A DNA stretch of 5,301 nt, from positions 1 to 5,301 of the forward strand of contig CANQFH010000067.1 of NCBI GenBank assembly GCA_947598425.1. Reading direction: 5' to 3'. The notes beneath the pieces were generated by a model. The model was given only the letters and a program-made list of their open reading frames with translations, was not told the DNA's origin and did not search any database. Of the stretch, positions 1 to 5,301 are shown one piece after another. The translations under genes were made by a program, and so were the position numbers. Source of the stretch: an uncultured Bacilli bacterium (GTDB lineage Bacteria; Bacillota_I; Bacilli_A; RF39; UBA660). Position 1 is the first letter of the stretch. Each line of letters opens with the position of its first letter.

Positions 1-476
1 TCAATTTCAGCTTGAGGTACTAAAGCCGCTACAGAGTCAATAACAATAATATCAATAGCTTCACTTTTAACTAAAGCATCACATATTTCTAAAGCTTGTT
101 CTCCAGTATCTGGTTGACTTAATAAAAGTTCATTAATATTAACACCTAAACATTTAGCATAAACCGGATCTAAAGCATGTTCAGCATCAATAAATGCTGC
201 TCGACCACCATTTTTTTGAACTTCAGCAATGGCATGAAGAGCAATAGTAGTTTTACCTGATGATTCTGGTCCATATATTTCAATGATTCTGCCCTTTGGA
301 AAACCACCAACTCCTAAGGCAATATCTAAGGCAATAGATCCAGTGCTAGTAACTTCTGTCTTAATATGTCCTTCATCCCCTAATTTCATAATAGCACCAG
401 CCCCAAATTGTTTTTCAATATCTTTTAAAACTTGTTCTAAGGCTTTGTCTGTAACTTTTTCTTCTTTTTTGCTCAT
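1..476 (-). CDS. recA: Recombinase RecA, N-terminal part (3' end beyond window)
   Basis: RecA is the ATP-dependent strand-exchange protein of homologous recombination and the co-protease that triggers LexA self-cleavage in the SOS response. The first 158 codons are visible; family members are about 340-350 residues, so roughly half the protein is present. In order one sees the N-terminal helix region (EKQFGAGAIMKLG, residues 21-33), the Walker A loop GPESSGKT (69-76), the DAEHALDP segment carrying the catalytic glutamate (E99), and the Walker B strand IDIIVIDS (141-148) followed by VAALVPQAEI, where the window cuts the gene. No motif residue is missing. The ATG at 476-474 is chosen because AAAGGAG (positions 492-486 on the minus strand) sits at normal spacing and a consensus promoter lies just upstream. 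It follows dnaI on the same strand with its own promoter, so it is probably transcribed independently, with possible read-through from dnaI. Confidence 0.98.
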   Translation of the reverse strand, partial: MSKKEEKVTDKALEQVLKDIEKQFGAGAIMKLGDEGHIKTEVTSTGSIALDIALGVGGFPKGRIIEIYGPESSGKTTIALHAIAEVQKNGGRAAFIDAEHALDPVYAKCLGVNINELLLSQPDTGEQALEICDALVKSEAIDIIVIDSVAALVPQAEI

Positions 477-510
477 ATATAATGTCTCCTTTACACTCTC
501 TGATAAATTC

Positions 511-539
511 ATTGTACCTTAGTTTTTTTAGAATGTCAA
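511..539 (-). promoter_or_regulatory. Sigma-A-type promoter of recA
   Basis: Read on the minus strand, a perfect -35 hexamer TTGACA (539-534) is followed by a 17-base spacer and a -10 hexamer TACAAT (516-511), one mismatch from TATAAT. Transcription would begin near 503-505, giving a leader of about 28 bases that contains the recA ribosome binding site. It lies in the only gap between dnaI and recA and points into recA. The match and spacing are as good as sequence alone can show; no transcript data are available here. Confidence 0.88.
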
Positions 540-547
540 TAATATTT

Positions 548-561
548 CGAACTTTTGTTTA
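548..561. promoter_or_regulatory. Probable LexA (SOS) operator upstream of recA
   Basis: The plus strand reads CGAACTTTTGTTTA. This fits the core of the Gram-positive LexA/DinR box (CGAAC-N4-GTTYG): GAAC, four bases, GTTT. It departs from the full consensus at the last base and at two purine positions of the centre. It sits 8 bases upstream of the recA -35 hexamer, where a repressor could act, and overlaps the dnaI stop codon (561-559). recA is a classical LexA target in Firmicutes, which raises the prior. One half-site (CGAAC) is perfect and the other degenerate, so binding may be moderate. No lexA gene is visible in this window. Confidence 0.5.
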
Positions 562-1443
562 TTTTTCTTCACGATAATTATTTCCTAATAATTCAAAATC
601 ATAAGTTAAATATTTAATTCTTTCAATAAGTCTTTTAGCTTTAACAACATCTTCACTATCTTTAGTAATTCCTAAATTTTTTTCTAATTCTTCTATAGTT
701 AAATTCGAAGTAAAAAATGTTGGTAACCCATTATTCATTCTACTTTGCAAAATTGTTCCTAAAATTTCATCCCTACCCCATTCTGTTACTTTTTCAGCTC
801 CAATATCATCTAATAATAAAACTTCCACATTCTCTAAATAATTAATTTTATCCCCAACTAAACTTAAATCTTCTTTTAATTTTCTTAATAATTCTGGAAC
901 ATAAACAATCTCGGTACTAACATTATATTTATTTTTAAGTTCATTAAATAAAGCCGCTAATAAATAAGTTTTACCAGTACCAAAATTACCATGTAAATAA
1001 ATACCTTTACATATTTTATAAGGACTAAAATTATCATAATATTCTTTAATCCATTTAATTATATTGGCTCTATTTTTAGTAATTTTAATATCTTTTAGAC
1101 TAGCATTATCTAAAATACTCTTAGTAGTATTTTTACTATTAGCTAATTTAAAAGCTTCTTTTTGATATTTACATGGCATATATATAAATGTCAAATTGCT
1201 TTCTTTTAATTCCGGAAAATAGACATACCCCTTTACTTTATTTTGACATTCATATAAACTATGACATTTTTTACAATTAGCAAGTTCTTCTAAGGAATCT
1301 TCTAACTTAACAGTATTCTTAAAAGCTTCTTCTTCCGTTATTTTTAATTTATTTACTAAAGCTTTATAATCCGTATTTTCCAAAGCTTCTCTAAATATTT
1401 CTTCCTGTTTTTGATGATATTCTTTATTTATTTTTACCTTCAT
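559..1443 (-). CDS. dnaI: Primosomal protein DnaI, helicase loader ATPase
   Basis: DnaI is the AAA+ protein that loads the hexameric replicative helicase onto DNA at oriC and at restarted forks, working with DnaB and DnaD in Bacillus-type bacteria. The 294-residue product is close to the 311 of B. subtilis. The N-terminal helicase-binding domain carries a cysteine cluster CKKC-x5-C (C57, C60, C66) that matches the zinc site of the family; the fourth ligand is not obvious (H61 or C91 are candidates). The ATPase domain shows Walker A GNFGTGKT (152-159), Walker B VLLLDDIGAE (208-217), sensor I TSN (245-247) and an arginine-finger-type segment RLIERIKYL (271-279). The ATG start at 1443 has AAGGAG (1459-1454) ten bases upstream, lying inside the last codons of the dnaB-like gene. 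Only one base separates the two genes, so they are surely co-transcribed and probably translationally coupled. The stop codon overlaps the putative LexA box of recA. Confidence 0.95.
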   Translation of the reverse strand: MKVKINKEYHQKQEEIFREALENTDYKALVNKLKITEEEAFKNTVKLEDSLEELANCKKCHSLYECQNKVKGYVYFPELKESNLTFIYMPCKYQKEAFKLANSKNTTKSILDNASLKDIKITKNRANIIKWIKEYYDNFSPYKICKGIYLHGNFGTGKTYLLAALFNELKNKYNVSTEIVYVPELLRKLKEDLSLVGDKINYLENVEVLLLDDIGAEKVTEWGRDEILGTILQSRMNNGLPTFFTSNLTIEELEKNLGITKDSEDVVKAKRLIERIKYLTYDFELLGNNYREEK

Positions 1444-1444
1444 C

Positions 1445-2719
1445 TTACTTAAACTCCTTCAATAAATTTTTTAATTCTTCTTCTTCATCTTTACTTAAGT
1501 TATCATCTTGAATCTTCTTATTAAACCATACTGGGGTTTCTACTACTTGCTTTTTAACAACATTTTCCGTTTTCTTTTGCATTTTCTTATGTTCTTTTTC
1601 GGCAAATTCCATGGCTTCTTTAGCCGTTTTTAATCCCGCTCTTTTCCATTGGGCAGCGATTACTTCAACATAATTTGTAGTAAGACGATTATTATTTTTT
1701 CTTAAAACATAATCGATTAAGACATTAACTACTGCAGGAGTTAATTCTAAATCTATCATTAATCTTTCTAATAATTTTAAATCTCTTGGTGTTGGTTCTA
1801 CTCCATGATATTTATACTTCAAAAAATCATGAGGAGTAGTATTTTCAAATACAGCAATAATACGACCTCGTTTAGAATTATCTCCTAAAGGATTTTTTAA
1901 ATATTCTGGTTGAGTACGATATACTAAAGTTGGTAAAGTTCCTTTTTTAAATTGATAATCTTTTCTCGCTATAATTCTTAAACCATTTTTATCAATATTA
2001 CCATATTCATTAATAACATTCCTAATTAATTCTGTCATTTTTAAAGTATCAATATTATATATAAATGCTAAATTATTAATTAAATCGCGAACTCTTTTAT
2101 TAAAAGCTCTTTCATTAATAATATTTTTAGGTATACTAGCAATTATTTCATCAAAATTAATTCTACCCTCAACACTAATTGGACCTGCTATTTTATCTTT
2201 AACATCGGTAGTTAAAGTAAACTTAGAAGTATCATAAACATCATCTAATTTTTTAGTAATATCCCGATATTCTTTTAAATCGATCTTTAATATTTTATAT
2301 AAATTTTTTAAATTTTCATATTCATGATCGCCAACATTATTATATAAAACAATATTTAAAATGGGATGATTAAAGAATTCTAAAGGGGATAAAGGAGAAT
2401 ATAATTCATAAATATATTCATTGACTTCACCATTTTTAACATAAGTTTTTAAAAGACCAAAAGCCTCTAAAGATTCTCTAGCTAGTTTAATACTACTAAT
2501 CCCACTTTTAAGAACAACCATTAAGTGATGATGGATTAAATCTCTACTCATCATATTGGATACTCCTAAATCATTCCATAAGGTAAAATATAAGGATACT
2601 CCCAAAGAACCAATTAAAGGTTCATATAAATTAATAATAATACTACGATCAGTATCTGATAATATACTTTTATTAATAACTACATATCTATCTGCAGGAA
2701 GTAATGTATTATTCTCCAT
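1445..2719 (-). CDS. dnaB: DnaB-like replication initiation and membrane attachment protein (DnaB/DnaD family)
   Basis: This is the Firmicutes DnaB, not the replicative helicase that has the same name in E. coli. In B. subtilis it acts with DnaD and DnaI to deliver the helicase to the origin and to restart sites, and it helps attach the origin to the membrane. The product is 424 residues, against 472 in B. subtilis. The N-terminal part (about 1-230) looks like the winged-helix-rich DDBH1 region, with LYEPLIGSLGVSLYFTLW (31-48), typical of these proteins. The C-terminal DDBH2 domain carries the diagnostic Y-x3-I-x3-W motif (Y350, I354, W358), followed by a lysine- and glutamate-rich tail. I see no clear transmembrane segment. 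The start is set at the ATG at 2719, not the GTG at 2728, because that GTG is part of the Shine-Dalgarno sequence AAAGGTG. Identification rests on the motif plus the one-base linkage to dnaI, the same order as in Bacillus. Confidence 0.93.
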   Translation of the reverse strand: MENNTLLPADRYVVINKSILSDTDRSIIINLYEPLIGSLGVSLYFTLWNDLGVSNMMSRDLIHHHLMVVLKSGISSIKLARESLEAFGLLKTYVKNGEVNEYIYELYSPLSPLEFFNHPILNIVLYNNVGDHEYENLKNLYKILKIDLKEYRDITKKLDDVYDTSKFTLTTDVKDKIAGPISVEGRINFDEIIASIPKNIINERAFNKRVRDLINNLAFIYNIDTLKMTELIRNVINEYGNIDKNGLRIIARKDYQFKKGTLPTLVYRTQPEYLKNPLGDNSKRGRIIAVFENTTPHDFLKYKYHGVEPTPRDLKLLERLMIDLELTPAVVNVLIDYVLRKNNNRLTTNYVEVIAAQWKRAGLKTAKEAMEFAEKEHKKMQKKTENVVKKQVVETPVWFNKKIQDDNLSKDEEEELKNLLKEFK

Positions 2720-2725
2720 TATAAT

Positions 2726-2732
2726 CACCTTT
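2726..2732 (-). promoter_or_regulatory. Ribosome binding site of the dnaB-like gene, which fixes its start
   Basis: The minus strand reads AAAGGTG here, six bases before the ATG at 2719. An in-frame GTG (2728-2726) could be taken as a start three codons earlier, but it lies within this Shine-Dalgarno match and would itself have no ribosome binding site at a usable distance. The ATG is therefore preferred. Confidence 0.8.
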
Positions 2733-2742
2733 CTTTTAATAT

Positions 2743-2771
2743 ATTATAAATGTTAAATATAAAAAAAGCTA
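2743..2771 (-). promoter_or_regulatory. Possible promoter of the dnaB-dnaI operon
   Basis: A perfect -10 hexamer TATAAT (2748-2743 on the minus strand) lies between the leuS terminator and the dnaB-like gene. The hexamer at 17-base spacing is TAGCTT (2771-2766), a poor -35, and there is no TG extension of the -10. Transcription would start near 2736, leaving a leader of only about 17 bases. In such AT-rich sequence TATAAT arises easily by chance, so this is tentative. A promoter is needed here if the upstream terminator is efficient. Confidence 0.3.
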
Positions 2772-2803
2772 TAATTAATTTATTGAAGTTAATTATAACT
2801 TTT
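2761..2803 (-). terminator. Rho-independent terminator after leuS
   Basis: On the minus strand an arm at 2803-2789 pairs with an arm at 2778-2764 to form a stem of about 15 base pairs. It includes one G-U pair and has a 10-base loop (2788-2779). The 3' arm runs directly into a stretch of seven U residues (2767-2761). The hairpin begins five bases after the leuS stop codon at 2810-2808. The stem is AT-rich, as expected for this genome, but long. It should end leuS transcription and separate it from dnaB-dnaI. Since the stem is nearly symmetrical it could fold on either strand, but the 5' A-tract on the other strand means it serves the minus strand. Confidence 0.85.
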
Positions 2804-2807
2804 CTAT

Positions 2808-5301
2808 TTATTTAATAACTATATTAACTATTTTATTTGGTACCACAATTGTTTTAATTACTTCATGGTTTTCTAGATGTTTTTGAACATTTTCAGAATT
2901 TAAAGCCTTTTTAATAATAGATTCTTTATCTTCATCTTTAACAATCTCAATAGATGCTCTTAATTTACCATTAACTTGAACTCCAATAGTCACAGTATTA
3001 TCGATAGTTTTGGCATCATCATATGTTGGCCAACTAGATTTACACAACATTGCCCCTAAATGATTTCTCTCATTTAATTCTTCAGTTATGTGAGGTGCTA
3101 TCGGATTAAGAAGAATTAAAAGAATTCGATAATCATCTTTAGTAATTGTAGTACATTTTTCATAAAAGCCAGTTAATATCATTAAAGAAGATACTACAGT
3201 ATTATATTTCATATTTTCTAAATCATAAGTAACTTTCTTAATAGTTTTATTAACGATTACTTCATCAGTATAACCTTCTTTATCGTTAAGTTTTCCTTCT
3301 AATCTTTCTACTTTATCTAAGAATCTTTTACATCCTCTTAAAGATTCAATACTCCAAGCAGCATCTTTTTCATAATCACCAATAAACATTTCATAACAAC
3401 GTAGCGTATCAGCACCAAATTCTTTAACTATTTCATCAGGGTTAACAACATTACCTTTACTTTTACTCATTTTTTCATTATTAGATCCTAAAATCATTCC
3501 ATGAGATACTCTAATATCTATTGGTTCACTATTAGGAACTAAACCAATATTATATAAGAATTGATTCCAAAATCTGGCATATAATAAGTGTCTAGTTGTA
3601 TGTTCCATACCACCATTATACCAATCAACTTTACCCCAATAATTTAATGCTTCTTTACTGGCAAAACACTTATCATTATGGGGATCCATATATCTTAAGA
3701 AATACCATGAAGATCCAGCCCAGTTAGGCATTGTATCAGTCTCTCTTCTAGCATGACCACCACATTTAGGACAAGTAGTATTTACCCAAGCAGTTATTTT
3801 AGCAAGAGGACTTTCACCATCTTCAGTTGGTTCATATTCAGCCACATCTGGAAGTAAAACTGGTAAATCACTCTCAGGAACTGGTACCCAACCACATTTT
3901 TCACAATAAACTAATGGTATTGGTTCTCCCCAGAATCTTTGTCTTGAGAAAATCCAATCTTGTAAACGATAATTTACTTTCTTACGACCAATTTTCTTCT
4001 CTTCTAAAAATTCAATCATTTTATTAATGGCTTCTTCTTTATTTAAACCATTTAAGAATCCCGAATTAATATGAGTACCATCACCAATCATAGCCCCAGG
4101 ATTTTTAGCATAAAGATAAGTTTTGGCATGTAATTCATCTTTAATTTCTTCATTTATGGTATTTTCATCTACCCATTCTAAATCAAATACTTCATCTTCA
4201 TCTAACATTTGTTTATCTTGAGTATTATCTTTTAATTTAAATAAGAATCCTGTAGAATCAATATTAAAATATTTATCTTTATTATAAGCATAATAATGAT
4301 GATTAATTAAAGGAAGTTCATTAACTAATTCGATATTTTGATAACCAGTTTCTTCTTTGATTTCTCTTACAGCACATTCATAAGGAGTTTCATTTTCTTT
4401 AATAGTACCTCCAATAAATAATCTACCACCCTTTTCATGCCAATTAACTGTTAAATATTTATTTGTTTTTTCATCATATAAAATAGCTACAATCGAATTT
4501 TTCTTAGTTTCATTTTCATGTGGCGTACCAGTTACTTCTTCTAAGACTTGAATAATTGGAATATTATATTTTTTAGCAAAATCATAATCTCTTTCATCAT
4601 GAGCTGGAACAGCCATAATAGCACCAGTTCCATAACCCATCATAACATAATCGCCAACCCAAATTTCAACATCTGCACCATTAACTGGATTAACCGCTAC
4701 AATACCATCTAATTTAACACCTGTTTTTTCTTTAACAAGTTCTGTTCTTTCAAAAGTTGTCTTTTCTTTAGCATAATTTTGATATTTTCTTACTTCATCC
4801 ATGTTTTTAATTTGATCTTGAAGTTCTTCAATTATAGGATGTTCTGGAGCAAGTACCATAAAAGTAGCTCCAAATAAAGTATCGCAACGAGTTGTATAAA
4901 CAACTATCTTTTTATCGGTATCTTTAACATTAAATTCAACTTCAGCTCCAATACTTTTACCAATCCAATTAATTTGACCTAACTTAATTTTATCAGCAAA
5001 ATGAGTATCTTTTAAACCATCAATTAAACTTTCAGCATAATCACTCATTCTTAACATCCATTGTTCTTTTTCTTTTTGAACAACTTTAGTACCACATCTT
5101 TCACAAACACCACCAGAAGAATCTTCATTAGATAATCCCGTTTTACAATTAGGACACCAATTAATATCTTTTTTAGCTTTATAAGCTAAGCCATGTTCAA
5201 AGAACTTTAAAAATTGCCATTGTGTCCATTTATAATATTCAGGATCTGTTGTAGAAAATTCTCTTGTCCAATCAAATGATATTCCTAATGATTGAATTTG
5301 A
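2808..5301 (-). CDS. leuS: Leucyl-tRNA synthetase with an inserted Nudix domain (5' end beyond window)
   Basis: LeuRS is the class Ia synthetase that charges tRNA-Leu and hydrolyses mischarged tRNA in its CP1 editing domain. The frame is open from 5300 to the TAA at 2810-2808: 830 residues are visible and roughly 110 N-terminal residues, with the HIGH motif, lie outside. In visible numbering, a zinc knuckle has C49, C52, C66 and C69; the editing threonine-rich motif TTRCDT is at 136-141; the editing motif AHDERD is at 233-238. A Nudix domain is inserted at about 256-405. Then come GDGTHINSG (406-414), SRQRFWGEPIP (452-462), a second knuckle C466/C469/C510/C513, KMSKS (610-614), the helical anticodon-binding region, and a normal C-terminal domain starting near VTIGVQVNGKLRA (770-782). 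The whole protein would be about 940 residues, against about 804 in B. subtilis, the excess being the Nudix insert. ATG codons near 5057 are internal methionines, not the start: the family sequence continues upstream (WTQWQFLKFFEHGLAY). Its own terminator follows. Confidence 0.97.
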   Translation of the reverse strand, partial: QIQSLGISFDWTREFSTTDPEYYKWTQWQFLKFFEHGLAYKAKKDINWCPNCKTGLSNEDSSGGVCERCGTKVVQKEKEQWMLRMSDYAESLIDGLKDTHFADKIKLGQINWIGKSIGAEVEFNVKDTDKKIVVYTTRCDTLFGATFMVLAPEHPIIEELQDQIKNMDEVRKYQNYAKEKTTFERTELVKEKTGVKLDGIVAVNPVNGADVEIWVGDYVMMGYGTGAIMAVPAHDERDYDFAKKYNIPIIQVLEEVTGTPHENETKKNSIVAILYDEKTNKYLTVNWHEKGGRLFIGGTIKENETPYECAVREIKEETGYQNIELVNELPLINHHYYAYNKDKYFNIDSTGFLFKLKDNTQDKQMLDEDEVFDLEWVDENTINEEIKDELHAKTYLYAKNPGAMIGDGTHINSGFLNGLNKEEAINKMIEFLEEKKIGRKKVNYRLQDWIFSRQRFWGEPIPLVYCEKCGWVPVPESDLPVLLPDVAEYEPTEDGESPLAKITAWVNTTCPKCGGHARRETDTMPNWAGSSWYFLRYMDPHNDKCFASKEALNYWGKVDWYNGGMEHTTRHLLYARFWNQFLYNIGLVPNSEPIDIRVSHGMILGSNNEKMSKSKGNVVNPDEIVKEFGADTLRCYEMFIGDYEKDAAWSIESLRGCKRFLDKVERLEGKLNDKEGYTDEVIVNKTIKKVTYDLENMKYNTVVSSLMILTGFYEKCTTITKDDYRILLILLNPIAPHITEELNERNHLGAMLCKSSWPTYDDAKTIDNTVTIGVQVNGKLRASIEIVKDEDKESIIKKALNSENVQKHLENHEVIKTIVVPNKIVNIVIK
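4086..4535 (-). other. Nudix hydrolase domain inserted in the LeuRS editing domain
   Basis: These 150 residues (visible LeuRS residues 256-405) replace the short variable loop that normally joins the strand after AHDERD-YDFAKKYNIPIIQV to GDGTHINSG. The segment opens with a typical first Nudix strand, NSIVAILYDEKTNKYLTV. The Nudix box (4409-4341) then fits G-x5-E-x7-R-E-U-x-E-E-x-G-U at every fixed position, with Y in the last hydrophobic place and the metal-binding glutamates of REIKEE present. Later strands (DSTGFLFKL) and the usual acidic/tryptophan stretch (VFDLEWVDENTI) close the fold, so the domain looks whole and potentially active on a nucleoside diphosphate linked to another group. 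Two tyrosines lie 16 and 17 residues after the box, a position associated with diadenosine polyphosphate hydrolases. Substrate is not determinable from sequence. Base composition looks like the surrounding gene, arguing against very recent acquisition. Confidence 0.93.

Noticed and set aside
283..522. Open frame on the plus strand opposite recA
   Set aside because: It lies over the start of recA and the recA promoter, has no ribosome binding site or recognisable family, and the opposite strand encodes an unmistakable RecA.
477..558. Terminator for dnaI before recA
   Set aside because: No stable stem followed by a U tract is visible on the minus strand; the gap is filled by the recA promoter, operator and ribosome binding site.
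2726..2728. GTG as the start of the dnaB-like gene
   Set aside because: The GTG forms part of the Shine-Dalgarno sequence for the ATG nine bases downstream.
2556..2756. Plus-strand open frame of 66 codons with hydrophobic residues
   Set aside because: It is antisense to the 5' end of the dnaB-like gene and its leader. The hydrophobic look comes from AT-rich codons, and there is no supporting start signal.
3827..4027. Plus-strand open frame of 66 codons inside leuS
   Set aside because: It is fully antisense to conserved LeuRS sequence around SRQRFWGEPIP and resembles no protein.
4086..4535. Nudix segment as a separate gene or a frameshifted insertion
   Set aside because: There is no stop, start or frame change at either junction, and standard LeuRS sequence resumes in the same frame.
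5055..5057. ATG as a start for leuS
   Set aside because: Upstream codons in the same frame continue clear LeuRS sequence, including a zinc knuckle, to the window edge, so this methionine is internal.
1..5301. Alternative genetic code (TGA as tryptophan), as in many Mollicutes
   Set aside because: All recognisable tryptophans inspected are TGG, no in-frame TGA occurs in the four genes, and the genes are full-length with standard stops.

Overview
The window is AT-rich and every gene is on the minus strand. It reads like a low-GC Gram-positive (Firmicutes/Bacilli) chromosome. The main reason is the adjacent dnaB-like and dnaI pair, the Bacillus-type primosome proteins that load the replicative helicase; Proteobacteria lack this pairing. 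A TTGACA/TACAAT sigma-A-type promoter and a GAAC-N4-GTTY LexA-type operator half-site arrangement upstream of recA agree with this. Tryptophan is encoded by TGG, all three visible stops are TAA, and no in-frame TGA occurs, so the standard bacterial code fits. An uncultured gut-type or Mollicutes-related Bacilli lineage is plausible, but I cannot name the species.

In transcription order (from the right end to the left end): (1) leuS, leucyl-tRNA synthetase, 5301 to 2808. Its first roughly 110 residues are beyond the window. (2) A strong hairpin/U-tract terminator at 2761-2803. (3) A dnaB-like replication initiation/membrane attachment gene, 2719 to 1445. (4) dnaI, helicase loader ATPase, 1443 to 559, one base after dnaB. 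(5) A recA promoter and likely SOS operator at 511-561. (6) recA, from 476 off the left end, with only the first 158 codons visible. Together this is a housekeeping block: tRNA charging, replication restart/initiation and recombinational repair.

The notable item is leuS. A complete Nudix hydrolase domain with an essentially perfect Nudix box is inserted in frame into the CP1 editing domain, between the universal AHDERD editing motif and the GDGTHINSG segment. A normal LeuS has only a loop of about a dozen residues there. Editing, synthetic (KMSKS), zinc and C-terminal elements on either side are intact, so this looks like a working fused enzyme and not a broken gene. The rest of the window is ordinary. 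Non-coding stretches are all under 100 bases, and no RNA gene, mobile element, CRISPR array or longer repeat was seen.
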